DNA of 64,000 nucleotides from Pseudomonadota bacterium. GTDB taxonomy: Bacteria > Pseudomonadota > Alphaproteobacteria > Caulobacterales > Caulobacteraceae. Positions within the stretch are counted from its first letter, which is position 1. Every line of letters starts with the position of its first letter. The stretch is from NCBI GenBank assembly GCA_020161365.1, contig JAIUNU010000003.1:371493-435492 (forward strand), given 5' to 3'. Below the pieces are notes generated by a model. It was given only the letters and a program-made list of their open reading frames with translations, was not told where the DNA came from and searched no databases. The position numbers and the translations under genes are program-made. Positions 8,887-17,685 of the stretch are shown here, piece by piece.

Positions 8887-9843
8887 CTAAGGCCGATATG
8901 ACATCGCCACGTCACACCGCTGATAGCGCGCCCCGAATTTCCGCATAATCTCATCGTCGTGGACGAAGCCCAGCTTCTCATAGAGATGAATGGCGGCGGC
9001 GCACTTGCGGTTGGTCAGCAGATAGATCCTGTCCATCCCGAGGCTTGAGGCCCGCTCGAGGGTCTTGGACAGCAGGAACTCGCCCGCCTTCAGTCCACGC
9101 GCGCTCTTGAGCACGCCCATCTTGGTCAGTTCGACCCAGCCGTCCTTAGAAACCATCAGGGCGCAGGTTCCCACAACGCCGAGATCGGCCGCCTCGGCGA
9201 ACAGCACCACGCCGCCCTTGTCGAGGATCAGTTCCCGAGGCTTCGACAGCAGGGCGATGTCGTTGTCCTCCAGGGCGAACATCTCCTGAATCCACTCGGC
9301 GTTGATCCGATAGAAGGCCTCGGCCAGATCGTCGGAGAAGTCGCGCGCCCAGATCGTCGGACGCCCCGCCCTGTCGGCGCGAGCCAGCAACGACCGCTCC
9401 GCCAGGCGCGCCTCCGCCTGAGAGAGGCCCAGCATGAAGTCGCCGCCCAAGCCCGCGACCAGTTCGACCGCCGCCGGCTCGATACGCGGCAGGAGCTCCG
9501 TCTGAATTCGCGCCATCAATGTCCGCCCCTTGTCGGTGAACACCAGCCGCTTGGTGCGTTGATCGCCCGGTGTCCGGCGCGCCTCGACGAAGCCGTCACG
9601 CTCCAAAGGCCCAAGCGCGCGGGTCACCGTGGGCTGGGCCAGTTGCAGCCGCTCGGCCAGCTCACCCACCGAAATCGGCTCATACATGCGGATCGCCATC
9701 AGCAGCGACATCTGCGCCGGCTGCACCGGCAGGTCCAAAGACCGCGCGACCTCGGCCGCGTCGGCCTGCATCCGCTCGGCCAAGCGCTTCAACCGGCTGC
9801 CAAGGAACCCGACGCCCAAGCCCGCGAGAAGATCCACGTCCAT
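8887..9843 (-). CDS. MarR-type regulator fused to a GNAT acetyltransferase domain
   Basis: The 318-residue protein has two parts. Residues about 10-150 form a MarR winged helix (PISVGELAERLQLAQPTVTRALGPLERDGFVEARRTPGDQR). Residues about 170-318 look like a GNAT acetyltransferase (ALMVSKDGWVELTKMGV, RGLKAGEFLLSKTLERA, CAAAIHLYEKLGFVHDDEI). Such fusions are known, and their regulatory targets are mostly unknown. The ATG at 9843 has a purine-rich GGGGCAGG just upstream, and an ATG four codons earlier is the alternative. A perfect 12-base palindrome precedes the gene, which suggests autoregulation. The neighbours give no hint of the substrate. Confidence 0.88.
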   Translation of the reverse strand: MDVDLLAGLGVGFLGSRLKRLAERMQADAAEVARSLDLPVQPAQMSLLMAIRMYEPISVGELAERLQLAQPTVTRALGPLERDGFVEARRTPGDQRTKRLVFTDKGRTLMARIQTELLPRIEPAAVELVAGLGGDFMLGLSQAEARLAERSLLARADRAGRPTIWARDFSDDLAEAFYRINAEWIQEMFALEDNDIALLSKPRELILDKGGVVLFAEAADLGVVGTCALMVSKDGWVELTKMGVLKSARGLKAGEFLLSKTLERASSLGMDRIYLLTNRKCAAAIHLYEKLGFVHDDEIMRKFGARYQRCDVAMSYRP

Positions 9844-9867
9844 CGCCTGCCCCATATAGCACACTAT

Positions 9868-9879
9868 ATAGCTAGCTAT
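9868..9879. promoter_or_regulatory. Candidate MarR operator
   Basis: ATAGCTAGCTAT is a perfect 12-base palindrome 25 bases upstream of the chosen start of the MarR-GNAT gene. MarR family sites are often ATAG/CTAT-type dyads near the promoter, so autoregulation is likely. Confidence 0.6.
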
Positions 9880-9900
9880 GTTATTGCGGGGAAGGCAAGC

Positions 9901-10383
9901 CTATTTCACCGCGAAGGTCGCGATCACGATGCAGCGCACCTCATCGCCCTTCACGGTCACGGCGGCTGATCGGCCATTGGACAGGTCGTAGAACCGCTCC
10001 ACGCCCCCTTGGGCGACAGCGAGGGACTCGGGCGCGCTGAACTTGCACACTTGATATCGGACTTTTGCGCCGTTGATGCGATCGACCAGGTGCGTGCAGG
10101 TCATCGCCCCACCGAAGCGCCGGTACAGCACGTCGTCGTAGGGCGTCGCCTGAGGATACCGTGGCATGGCGCGGAAGACTTTCGGCTCAAGCGGAGAACA
10201 TGAAGGGCCGGCGAGCCGCCGCCAGATGATGTCTCGTCGGGCTTCCTCGGCGCGATCACGGCGCGCCATGATCTGAACGCCTACGATCAGCATCGCCAAG
10301 AGACCGAGCGCGAGCCCCACAGTTCGCCACCAACGGGCGGAGCGCTCTTCGCGCGGCGGTTGGTGAGGATGAACGGGATTCAC
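9901..10383 (-). CDS. Hypothetical single-pass membrane protein
   Basis: The 160-residue product is not recognised. It has a short basic N-terminus, one membrane segment (TVGLALGLLAMLIVGVQIMA, about residues 21-40) and an extracytoplasmic part with three cysteines (PSCSPLEP, MTCTHLVD, VRYQVCKF) plus a late one (EVRCIVIATF), so disulfides are possible. The start is GTG; no ATG fits upstream. The gene is divergent from the BlaI-type repressor, and TACA-N2-TGTA dyads lie directly in front of it, so it may be part of that regulon. Confidence 0.7.
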   Translation of the reverse strand: MNPVHPHQPPREERSARWWRTVGLALGLLAMLIVGVQIMARRDRAEEARRDIIWRRLAGPSCSPLEPKVFRAMPRYPQATPYDDVLYRRFGGAMTCTHLVDRINGAKVRYQVCKFSAPESLAVAQGGVERFYDLSNGRSAAVTVKGDEVRCIVIATFAVK

Positions 10384-10395
10384 GGCCCATGAACC

Positions 10396-10424
10396 TACAT
10401 TTGTAATTTAGGACTACAGATGTA
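10396..10424. promoter_or_regulatory. BlaI/MecI-type operators between the divergent genes
   Basis: Two copies of the BlaI/MecI-type dyad lie in tandem: TACATTTGTA at 10396-10405 and TACAGATGTA at 10415-10424. They precede the divergent membrane protein. A related TTGTAG...CTACAT inverted repeat (10491-10510) lies right in front of the blaI-like gene. The centres of the first two are 19 bases apart, about two helical turns. Confidence 0.7.
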
Positions 10425-10490
10425 AGACAGATGCGCCTAGCTGTCACCCCCCGAACCGAGTCCGTCACACTTGACGCGAATGCGTGACAT

Positions 10491-10510
10491 TTGTAGCGTA
10501 CTCACTACAT
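10491..10510. promoter_or_regulatory. Third BlaI-type dyad at the blaI-like promoter
   Basis: TGTAG (10492-10496) and CTACA (10505-10509) form a spaced inverted repeat directly upstream of the AAGGAG ribosome site (10512-10517). It overlaps the place where repressor binding would block the blaI/blaR-like transcript. Confidence 0.5.
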
Positions 10511-10524
10511 CAAGGAGAGCTCGG

Positions 10525-10899
10525 ATGACCGAACCGTCCGACCTGGAGCTGGAAGTGCTCAAGGCCTTCTGGCGCGACGGCGCGATGAGCGCCCGCGAGG
10601 CCCATTCTGTGATCGAGCCTGAGCTGGGTTGGAGCGGCTCGACCACCCGTACGGTGCTGGAACGTATGGTGGGCAAGGGTCTGCTGGCCCGCCACTCTGT
10701 GCACGGCTTGGCGGTGTACGAAGCCAAGAAGGCCAAGATCGATGTCATCGGCGGCGTACTGAACCGGTTGCGCGGCCTGCTTGAAATCGATGGACGCCTG
10801 CCGGCTTCGGCGTTCTCCGGCAGTCAGATTCTGTCAGAGACGGAGATCCAGGAATTGGAGGCGCTGCTCAACGCCGCCGGGCCGGAGGATGAGGCGTGA
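10525..10899 (+). CDS. BlaI/MecI/CopY-family transcriptional repressor
   Basis: The 124-residue protein has the BlaI winged helix: LELEVLKAFWRDGAMSAREA, then WSGSTTRTVLERMVGKGLLA and a wing near AVYEAKKAK. A C-terminal dimerisation tail follows. BlaI-type repressors are inactivated by proteolysis controlled by a membrane M56 peptidase, which is the next gene here. The ATG at 10525 has AAGGAG eight bases upstream. The stop overlaps the GTG start of the peptidase by three bases, giving tight coupling. Family operators (TACA-N2-TGTA) lie upstream. No beta-lactamase gene is adjacent, so the regulated function is unknown. Confidence 0.92.
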   Translation: MTEPSDLELEVLKAFWRDGAMSAREAHSVIEPELGWSGSTTRTVLERMVGKGLLARHSVHGLAVYEAKKAKIDVIGGVLNRLRGLLEIDGRLPASAFSGSQILSETEIQELEALLNAAGPEDEA

Positions 10900-12224
10900 A
10901 CTCGCTGCTTGCCTCTACGGCGCTCGGCTTGCTGGCCGCATGGCCCGCCGCGGGTCTAGGCTGGGCGTTGGGGACGCTCTCAGACAGGCTCACCCGAGAT
11001 CCGGCGCTGCGCGATCGGGCATGGGGATTGGCCACAGCCCTCGCTCCGTCCGCGCTCGCCCTCACGATCGGCGCCGCGCTCATGCCCGGATCGCTGACCG
11101 CTCCGGTCCAGAAGATCACCATTGTCAACAACATGGCCGTCGGGGCCGCCGCCACCTTCAGCCGGGTCTCCGATGCCGCCCCCTTCGTCCCCGAGACCTC
11201 GGAAATCCTGGCGCGAGGGCTTATCCTCGGGGCTTTAGGCGGACTCCTCGTCGCGGTGGCGCGGCAGGTCATCGGACTGTTGCGCCTGGGGGCCATTGTC
11301 CGCGATGCTATCCCCGCGTCGCCGGATCTTACCCTCGCGGTGCGCGACGCAGCCCGGCGGCTCGGCTGCGTCTGGCCTGACGTTCGCCTTAGCGAAGCCG
11401 TTCAACAGCCGCTTCTCGCGGGCCTTTTCAAACCTGTGATCCTGCTCCCCGCCGAACTCAGCCAGCAATTGGACACCGAGCAGCTCTTACCAATCTGCGT
11501 CCACGAACTGGCCCACCTCAAACGCCACGACAACTGGCGGCTCCTGATCGAGACCTTGTCGAGCGGACTGTTCTGGATAGCGCCGCCGCAAGGCGCGCTG
11601 CACATCCGCGCGGCGGCCGTTCGCGAGGAACGATGTGACGGCATAGCCTTGGAGGGCGCCGACGCTCTCACCCGACATCGCTACGCGGTAAACCTGATCC
11701 GCGCCCTGCGCGCCCAGAGCACGTCAGAGCTTCAGCCCGCCTTCACCGGCAAATCGAGGAGATCGATCGCCATGCGTTTAGAGGCCATTGCTAAACCCCA
11801 AGCGCCCGCGAGCAACGCCCGCAAAGCCACCCTCGCAACCCTTGCCGTCCTGATCGCCACGCTGACGGCCGGTGGCGCGATGGCGCTGGCGCAAAAGAAA
11901 ATCGACCGCGCGAACTACAGCCACAGCACCGTCAGCGACGATGAAGGGTTGCTCGTTGACATCATTGCCGACGAAGTGCGCCGCGTCCGACCACCGCAAG
12001 CCGAGGACGGATTCGGAAAGCCCATCGATATGGCGATCTATTCCGGCGACGTGGAACTGAAAGCTCGCCTGAACACCGCCGCGACACGCATCTTGCTCAA
12101 CGGATCCGCGCCGCCTGCAGGCTTTGATCCGAACAAACTTGCCAGCGGATCGATCAAGTCGCTTGAGGTCACGAGCTACGAGACAGGCGCCGCCCGGCAC
12201 ATGGTGCTCAACGTCATCATGTAG
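10896..12224 (+). CDS. M56-family membrane metallopeptidase (BlaR1-like)
   Basis: The 442-residue protein has several N-terminal membrane segments (LLASTALGLLAAWPAAGLGW; LAPSALALTIGAALM; LILGALGGLLVAVARQVIGL). A cytoplasmic zinc-peptidase domain follows, with HELAHLKRHD (HExxH) at about residue 205, and then a further membrane segment near residue 315 (ATLAVLIATLTAGGAMALA). This is the BlaR1/MecR1 peptidase core. The C-terminal extracytoplasmic part is only about 120 residues and shows no penicillin-binding motifs (no SxxK), so it is unlikely to sense beta-lactams directly. The GTG start overlaps the blaI-like stop. It probably cleaves that repressor on an unidentified envelope signal. Confidence 0.88.
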   Translation: MNSLLASTALGLLAAWPAAGLGWALGTLSDRLTRDPALRDRAWGLATALAPSALALTIGAALMPGSLTAPVQKITIVNNMAVGAAATFSRVSDAAPFVPETSEILARGLILGALGGLLVAVARQVIGLLRLGAIVRDAIPASPDLTLAVRDAARRLGCVWPDVRLSEAVQQPLLAGLFKPVILLPAELSQQLDTEQLLPICVHELAHLKRHDNWRLLIETLSSGLFWIAPPQGALHIRAAAVREERCDGIALEGADALTRHRYAVNLIRALRAQSTSELQPAFTGKSRRSIAMRLEAIAKPQAPASNARKATLATLAVLIATLTAGGAMALAQKKIDRANYSHSTVSDDEGLLVDIIADEVRRVRPPQAEDGFGKPIDMAIYSGDVELKARLNTAATRILLNGSAPPAGFDPNKLASGSIKSLEVTSYETGAARHMVLNVIM

Positions 12225-12321
12225 GACCAATGACACCGGTGGACAAAGGCGACTTTGCTCGGCATTTTCGCGGTAGATCCAACGGCGGCCTGATCGCCGA
12301 TGTCTTCGAACGGGAAACGCC

Positions 12322-13680
12322 ATGCGAGGCCGCCGACTTCTTGCCGTCACGGGCGCGCTCGCCCTGATGATGTTCGCCGCCTCGCCGGTCGTCGCCGGCG
12401 AGGTCGTTGCGTTTCCCGGCGCCGAGGGGGCGGGACGCTTGAGTCTCGGCGGGCGCGGCGGCGCAGTCTTGCGCGTCACCAATCTGAACGACGCGGGGCC
12501 GGGCTCGCTGCGTGCGGCGGTCGAGGCCAAGGGACCGCGCACGGTGGTGTTCGACGTCGCCGGGACGATCCAGCTGAAGTCCCCTTTGAAGATCAGCCAC
12601 CCGCGCATCACCGTCGCCGGCCAGACCGCGCCGGGCGGCGGCATCACCCTGCGCGACCAGACCCTGGTGATCGGCGCGGACGATGTCGTCATCCGCTTCA
12701 TCCGCTCGCGCCTGGGCGCCGAGAGCAAGGTCGAGGGCGATGCGATCTGGATCAGCGGCGGCCGGCGGATCATCCTGGATCACGTCTCGGCCAGCTGGTC
12801 GGTGGACGAGACCTTGTCGGCATCGGCTCGCTACACCGAGCCGGGCCAGGGGTTCTACGACCTGACCGTCCAGTGGTCGATCATCGCCGAGAGCCTGGCC
12901 CACTCGATCCACGTCAAGGGCGACCACGGCTATGGCAGCTTGATCCGAGGCGGCCAGGGCAGCCGGATCAGCTTTCACCACAACCTCTGGGCCAACCACA
13001 TGGCCCGAATGCCAAGGCCGGGAAACTACGACGGACCGGACAAGGACCCTGTCGGGCCACTGTTCGATTTCCGCTCCAACGTCTTCTACAACTGGGGCAA
13101 GGGCTATGCCGGCTATAACGCCGACACGGCGACGCGGGCGACCTACAACTTCGTGGACAACGCCTATGTGCCGGGTCCCAGCACCGGCAAGCGCGTGATC
13201 TTCCAGGAGAGCAATCTGGAGGCCAAGGGCTACTTCGCCGGCAACAGCATGGACGGCGTGGTTCCCGCCGATCCGTGGAGCCTGGTCACCTTCACCATCC
13301 CCGAGCCAGCCGGCTACCGCCTCGCCGCTCCGCTTGACGTCGCGCCGGTGACGCCGGAAAGCGCCGACAAGGCCTATGAGCGGGTGCTGGCCGACGCCGG
13401 CGCTTCGGTATGGCGCGACCCCGTCGACCGTCGCATCGTCGAGGGCGTCCGCACGCGCACCGGCAAGGTGATCAACACGCAAGCGGATGTCGGCGGCTGG
13501 CCGGTCCTGCCCGTCGGCAAGGCGCTGAGCGACACCGACGGCGACGGCATGCCCGACGCCTGGGAAAAGGCGCGTGGTCTCAACCCCAAGGTCGCCGACG
13601 GCGCGGCGCTGGCCAAGGAGGGGTCGGGCTGGACGAACCTTGAGCTTTACCTCGCTGACGCGGCGAAGGCGCGGGGATAG
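12322..13680 (+). CDS. Secreted pectate lyase-like protein (right-handed beta-helix)
   Basis: The 452-residue protein begins with a signal peptide (RRLLAVTGALALMMFAASPVVA). A pectate-lyase-like beta-helix follows: AFPGAEGAGRLSLGGRGG, DAGPGSLRAAVEAKGPRTVVF, ITVAGQTAPGGGI, and DHVSASWSVDET with an HNLWANH region. Family members cleave polygalacturonate by beta-elimination with calcium. Near the C-terminus DTDGDGMPDAWE resembles a calcium-binding DxDxDG repeat. It lies alone between the M56 gene and aroC. It is consistent with growth on plant cell-wall pectin, but activity on another uronate polymer is possible. Confidence 0.85.
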   Translation: MRGRRLLAVTGALALMMFAASPVVAGEVVAFPGAEGAGRLSLGGRGGAVLRVTNLNDAGPGSLRAAVEAKGPRTVVFDVAGTIQLKSPLKISHPRITVAGQTAPGGGITLRDQTLVIGADDVVIRFIRSRLGAESKVEGDAIWISGGRRIILDHVSASWSVDETLSASARYTEPGQGFYDLTVQWSIIAESLAHSIHVKGDHGYGSLIRGGQGSRISFHHNLWANHMARMPRPGNYDGPDKDPVGPLFDFRSNVFYNWGKGYAGYNADTATRATYNFVDNAYVPGPSTGKRVIFQESNLEAKGYFAGNSMDGVVPADPWSLVTFTIPEPAGYRLAAPLDVAPVTPESADKAYERVLADAGASVWRDPVDRRIVEGVRTRTGKVINTQADVGGWPVLPVGKALSDTDGDGMPDAWEKARGLNPKVADGAALAKEGSGWTNLELYLADAAKARG

Positions 13681-13755
13681 CCCCAATCCCCCTTTATGGT
13701 GGGGAGGATCTTGCCGCTTTTGCCCCCTCGCGCGCTTTCCGCTAGAAGCCGGGCC

Positions 13756-14874
13756 ATGTCGCACAACACCTTTGGTCACCTGTTCCGCGTCACCACCTGG
13801 GGCGAAAGCCATGGCCCGGCGCTCGGCTGCGTCGTCGACGGCTGTCCTCCGGGGATCGCGCTGACGGCGGAGATGATCCAGGCGTTTCTCGACAAGCGCC
13901 GCCCCGGTAGCGGCAAGTTCGTCACCCAGCGCCAGGAACCCGACGCGGTGCGCATCCTGTCGGGCGTGTTTGAGGACGAACGCTCAGACGGCCAGCGCAC
14001 GACCGGGACGCCGATCAGCCTGATGATCGAGAACACCGACCAGCGGTCCAAGGACTATTCCGAGATCGCCCAAGCCTTCCGGCCCGGCCACGCCGACTAT
14101 GCCTATTTCGCCAAGTACGGCGTGCGCGACTATCGCGGCGGCGGGCGCAGTTCAGCGCGCGAGACCGCCGCGCGGGTGGCGGCCGGCGCGGTGGCGCGGT
14201 TGATCATTCCGGGCGTGACGGTGCGCGCCGCCTTGGTCCAGATCGGCCCCCACAGGGTCGATCGGTCCAACTGGGACTGGGCGCAGACCGAGCAGAACCC
14301 CTACTGGGCGCCCGACGCGGCCATCGTGCCCGTCTGGGAGGAGCACCTTGAGAAGATCCGCAAGGCCGGCTCCTCCACCGGCGCCGTCGTCGAGGTCGAG
14401 GCCACGGGCGTGCCGGCTGGATGGGGCGCCCCGCTGTACGGCAAGCTCGACGCCGAACTGGCCTCGGCCCTGATGTCGATCAACGCCGCCAAGGGCGTCG
14501 AGATCGGCGACGGCTTCGACAGCGCGGCGCTGACGGGCGAGGACAACGCCGACACCATGCGAATGGGGGAAGACGGCCAGCCCGTATTCCAGTCCAATCA
14601 CGCCGGCGGGATTCTGGGCGGCATATCGACCGGGCAAGCCGTCGTGGCGCGCGTCGCCTTCAAGCCGACCTCGTCCATCCTGATCCCGCGCCAGACGGTC
14701 AATGAGGCCGGCGAAGAGATCGACCTGCGCACCAAGGGTCGCCATGATCCGTGCGTCGGCATCCGGGGCGTGCCGGTGGTGGAGGCTATGACCGCTTGCG
14801 TCCTGGCCGACGCCTTCCTGCGCCATCGAGGCCAGACAGGACGCGACGCGTTCCCGCTAGGCGCGAGTCGCTGA
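13756..14874 (+). CDS. aroC: Chorismate synthase
   Basis: The 372-residue protein has all the chorismate synthase signatures: [27 protein letters not shown] at the N-terminus, then [34 protein letters not shown], and late [15 protein letters not shown] and [14 protein letters not shown]. It converts 5-enolpyruvylshikimate-3-phosphate to chorismate with reduced FMN, the last step of the shikimate pathway. I start at the ATG giving MSHNTF; the longer frame adds a non-conserved leader. It appears monocistronic, with 75 bases after the pectate-lyase-like gene. Confidence 0.98.
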   Translation: MSHNTFGHLFRVTTWGESHGPALGCVVDGCPPGIALTAEMIQAFLDKRRPGSGKFVTQRQEPDAVRILSGVFEDERSDGQRTTGTPISLMIENTDQRSKDYSEIAQAFRPGHADYAYFAKYGVRDYRGGGRSSARETAARVAAGAVARLIIPGVTVRAALVQIGPHRVDRSNWDWAQTEQNPYWAPDAAIVPVWEEHLEKIRKAGSSTGAVVEVEATGVPAGWGAPLYGKLDAELASALMSINAAKGVEIGDGFDSAALTGEDNADTMRMGEDGQPVFQSNHAGGILGGISTGQAVVARVAFKPTSSILIPRQTVNEAGEEIDLRTKGRHDPCVGIRGVPVVEAMTACVLADAFLRHRGQTGRDAFPLGASR

Positions 14875-15049
14875 CCCGGCGCTCGACGCGTCAGGCCACC
14901 CCCAATCCGTGTATCGGCACTGATTTTGTTGGACGTTCCGGCTTGACCTGGTCGCCAGCCGACGGCTAAGCGTCGCGACCACGTAGCGTCGACGAAACAA
15001 AACACGCTCTATAGTTGTTTTAACCGTGAAGACCTGAGGGAGGCTCAGT

Positions 15050-15592
15050 GTGCGGTTCGACCTCCTGAAGGTCCTGCTGGTCGAAGACAACCAGCACATG
15101 CGGATCCTGCTGATCGAGATGCTGCGCGCGATCGGCGTGCGCCACATCCACGAAGCGCGCGACGGGGCCGAGGCTCTGGCCACCATGCGCTCGACCTCCA
15201 TCGACGTGGTGCTGACCGACCTGTCCATGAGCGGTCTGGATGGGGTCGAGTTCGTGAACCTGCTGCGGCGATCGCCCGACAGCCCCAATCCGTTCTGCCC
15301 GATTGTGATGATCACCGGCCACTCTACGGAGCGAAGGGTGCGCGAGGCTCGCGACGCTGGGGTCAATGAGTTCCTGGCCAAGCCGATCACGGCGCGGGGC
15401 CTGATCCACCGCCTGACCCTGCTGATCGAGAACCCGCGCCCGTTCATCCGTACGGAGGACTATTTCGGACCGGATCGCCGCAGACGCGACGACCCGCGCT
15501 ATCGGGGTCCCCGCCGACGGGCCGAGGATCGCGAACGGGTCTATCTTGATGACGCGGGCGCCGATCGCGGCCATCCGACGCGCAGACTGTAA
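15050..15592 (+). CDS. Stand-alone response regulator receiver with Arg-rich tail
   Basis: Residues 1-125 form a CheY-like receiver: acidic pocket VEDN near residue 13, phosphoacceptor Asp in VVLTDLSMSGLDG, a Thr in MITGHS and the lysine in FLAKPI. No DNA-binding domain follows. Instead there is a roughly 45-residue tail rich in arginine and aspartate (YFGPDRRRRDDPRYRG onward). The start is GTG with GAGGGAGG six bases upstream. There is no cognate kinase next to it. Stand-alone receivers of this type usually act by protein contact; the partner is unknown. Confidence 0.9.
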   Translation: MRFDLLKVLLVEDNQHMRILLIEMLRAIGVRHIHEARDGAEALATMRSTSIDVVLTDLSMSGLDGVEFVNLLRRSPDSPNPFCPIVMITGHSTERRVREARDAGVNEFLAKPITARGLIHRLTLLIENPRPFIRTEDYFGPDRRRRDDPRYRGPRRRAEDRERVYLDDAGADRGHPTRRL

Positions 15593-15640
15593 ACCATTCC
15601 GCGTCTAGAAGAGGGTGAACAGCGCCTGAAGAGCTTCGCC

Positions 15641-15883
15641 ATGACCCTCCGCCGCCTTGCCCCCATCGCTCTTGTTCTGGGCGCTTTGTCCCTGACCCAG
15701 GTCAGTTGCATGGCCGCAGCGGCCGTTGGCACGGTCGCGGGAACCGCGATCGGGGTCACGGGCGCGGTCGTCGGCGGCGCGGCGAAGGTCGGCGGTAAGG
15801 CGGTCGTCGCCACCGGCAAGGCGATCATCCCCGGCGACGGCGACAAGAACAACCTTCGCGACCACCGCGAGGAAGAAGAGTAG
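15641..15883 (+). CDS. Small Ala/Gly-rich exported protein, possible lipoprotein
   Basis: The 80-residue product has a basic start (MTLRRLAP), a hydrophobic segment and a lipobox-like LTQVSC, then an Ala/Gly/Val-rich repeat-like stretch (GTVAGTAIGVTGAVVGGAAK) and an acidic, charged end. This suggests a small envelope protein, perhaps lipid-anchored at Cys23. No function is recognised. It ends six bases before the convergent queD stop. Confidence 0.65.
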   Translation: MTLRRLAPIALVLGALSLTQVSCMAAAAVGTVAGTAIGVTGAVVGGAAKVGGKAVVATGKAIIPGDGDKNNLRDHREEEE

Positions 15884-15889
15884 CCCGCC

Positions 15890-16255
15890 CTACAGCGTCA
15901 GCGAACACGTCTCGCCGATGGTCGGGCGCGACAGCACCACGCGCGACAGCCCCGGAAAGCTGGCCGTGAGACGCTCGGCGAAATAGAGGCACAGGCGCTC
16001 GAGCGTCGGGACCTCAAGACCGGCCTTGTCGTTCAGCAGACCGTGATCGAGCTCGGCGGCGACGGCCTTCAGGGCGACGTCGAGCCGGTCGAGATCGGCG
16101 ACCCAACCGGCCTCCTGCATAGGGCCGCGCACGCTGGCCTCGACCTTGAACGAATGGCCGTGCAGGCGGCGGTAGCGATGGTCGGACGGACCTTGCTCGA
16201 TGTAGTGAGCCGCGTCGAAATACGCGGCCTTCGTGATCTCGAAGACGGGCTTCAT
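15890..16255 (-). CDS. queD: 6-carboxy-5,6,7,8-tetrahydropterin synthase
   Basis: The 121-residue protein has the 6-pyruvoyl-tetrahydropterin synthase fold motifs: zinc ligands in FDAAHYI and RRLHGHSFKVEASV, ending with RPTIGETCSL. In this place, next to queE and queC, it converts dihydroneopterin triphosphate to 6-carboxytetrahydropterin, the second step of preQ0 synthesis. It is downstream of queE on the same strand with a 72-base gap, so it is the last gene of a queC-queE-queD operon. The usual cysteine near the N-terminus of QueD is not obvious in AAYFDAAHYI. Confidence 0.92.
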   Translation of the reverse strand: MKPVFEITKAAYFDAAHYIEQGPSDHRYRRLHGHSFKVEASVRGPMQEAGWVADLDRLDVALKAVAAELDHGLLNDKAGLEVPTLERLCLYFAERLTASFPGLSRVVLSRPTIGETCSLTL

Positions 16256-16327
16256 CTGTTGCTTCTTTGACTAGGCCTGGGAGGCTCTAGCGCAACGACC
16301 CTGTCACCAAGTCGCGCGCCTTATCCG

Positions 16328-16960
16328 TCAGGGCAGGCCGAGATATTTGTGCGTTTGGACGCTTAAACGCCATTGTGGGTGCGAAAGGCAATAGGCCACG
16401 GCCAATTGCGTGTTCCTGTCGCGGTCTGGGCCATCCATCGGCTGCAGGTAGAAGCGCTCGAAATCGAGGCCGGCGAAGCGCTCGGGCGGGGCCTTCTCTT
16501 GCGGGAAAACCAGCTTCAGTTCCTGGCCCGAGGTCTGGACGACCGGGGCGTCGGCCTTGGGGCTGACGCAGATCCAGTCGACCCCGGCCGGCGCCTGGAG
16601 GGTGCCATTGGTCTCGACCGCGATCTGGAACCCACGGGCGTGAAGCGCCGCGATGGCGGCCTCATCCAGTTGCAGGAATGGCTCGCCGCCGGTGCAGACG
16701 ACCAGACGATCATCTGCACCGCCGCGCCACTGCGCCTCGACCGCGGCCGCCAGATCCTCGGCGGTGGCGAACTTGCCGCCGTTCTCACCGTCGGTCCCAA
16801 CGAATTCAGTGTCGCAGAAGGTGCAGACGGCCTTGGCCCGATCCTGCTCGCGCCCGCTCCACAGGTTGCAGCCGGAGAAGCGGCAGAACACCGCCGCCTT
16901 GCCCGCCTGCCCGCCCTCGCCCTGCAGGGTGAGGAAGATCTCCTTGACGGAGTAGGTCAT
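16328..16960 (-). CDS. queE: 7-carboxy-7-deazaguanine synthase (radical SAM)
   Basis: The 210-residue protein has a radical-SAM cluster in an expanded CX-n-CxxC form ([10 protein letters not shown] ... VCTFCDTEF), preceded by the QueE motif [13 protein letters not shown]. Substrate-binding parts include [20 protein letters not shown] and VSPKAD. It rearranges 6-carboxytetrahydropterin to 7-carboxy-7-deazaguanine. The ATG overlaps the queC stop by four bases (ATGA), which fixes the start and shows co-translation. Confidence 0.95.
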   Translation of the reverse strand: MTYSVKEIFLTLQGEGGQAGKAAVFCRFSGCNLWSGREQDRAKAVCTFCDTEFVGTDGENGGKFATAEDLAAAVEAQWRGGADDRLVVCTGGEPFLQLDEAAIAALHARGFQIAVETNGTLQAPAGVDWICVSPKADAPVVQTSGQELKLVFPQEKAPPERFAGLDFERFYLQPMDGPDRDRNTQLAVAYCLSHPQWRLSVQTHKYLGLP

Positions 16961-17685
16961 TGGGCCAGCGCCTCGCGCCCGGCCGCGTCCCACTCGACAT
17001 AGCCCTTTTCGCGAAGCTCGCACGCCGGGCAGGTCCCGCAGCCATGCCCCCACGCATGCAACTCGCCGCGTTCGCCCTGATAGCAAGTGTGGCTTTCCTC
17101 GACGATCAGCCGGACCAGAACCTCGCCGCCGAGTTGCTTGGCGAGCCCCCAGGTCTGGGCCTTGGTGAGCCACATCAGCGGCGTCTCGATGCGGAAGTCG
17201 CGGTCCATGCCCAGGTTGAGCGCGCTTTGCATGGCGTCCAGGGTGTCACGTCGGCAGTCGGGGTAGCCCGAGAAGTCGGTCTCGCACATGCCGCCGACCA
17301 AGGCGTCGACGCCCCGCCGGTCCGCCAGGGCGGCCGCGTAGATCAGGAACACCAGATTGCGCCCCGGCACGAAGGTTGAGGGCAGGCCGCGCTCGGTCAT
17401 CTCGATGGCGCGGTCCGCCGTCAGGGCCGACTGGGCGACCTGGCCGAAGCTCCGGATATCGAGGACGTGATCCTCGCCCAGGCGCTCGGCCCATTGCGGA
17501 AAGCGGGCGGCGATCTCACGACGCACCGCCTGGCGGGCCTCCATCTCGATCGCGTGGCGCTGACCGTAGTCGAAGCCCACCGTCTCGACACGATCATAGC
17601 GCTGCAGCGCCCAGGCCAGGCAGACGCTGCTGTCCTGGCCGCCGGAAAACAGAACTAGGGCCGCCTGGCGCTCATGGGGGCTCAT
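16957..17685 (-). CDS. queC: 7-cyano-7-deazaguanine synthase
   Basis: The 242-residue protein starts with a PP-loop ([17 protein letters not shown]), continues with VGFDYGQRH and VPGRNLVFL, and ends with a zinc site (HTCYQGER ... CGTCPAC). It turns 7-carboxy-7-deazaguanine into preQ0 using ammonia and ATP. I chose the ATG giving MSPHERQ, because the longer frame adds a non-conserved leader. It is first in the queC-queE-queD operon. No queF, tgt or queA is in the window, so the endpoint (tRNA queuosine or other deazapurines) cannot be told here. Confidence 0.95.
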   Translation of the reverse strand: MSPHERQAALVLFSGGQDSSVCLAWALQRYDRVETVGFDYGQRHAIEMEARQAVRREIAARFPQWAERLGEDHVLDIRSFGQVAQSALTADRAIEMTERGLPSTFVPGRNLVFLIYAAALADRRGVDALVGGMCETDFSGYPDCRRDTLDAMQSALNLGMDRDFRIETPLMWLTKAQTWGLAKQLGGEVLVRLIVEESHTCYQGERGELHAWGHGCGTCPACELREKGYVEWDAAGREALAQ

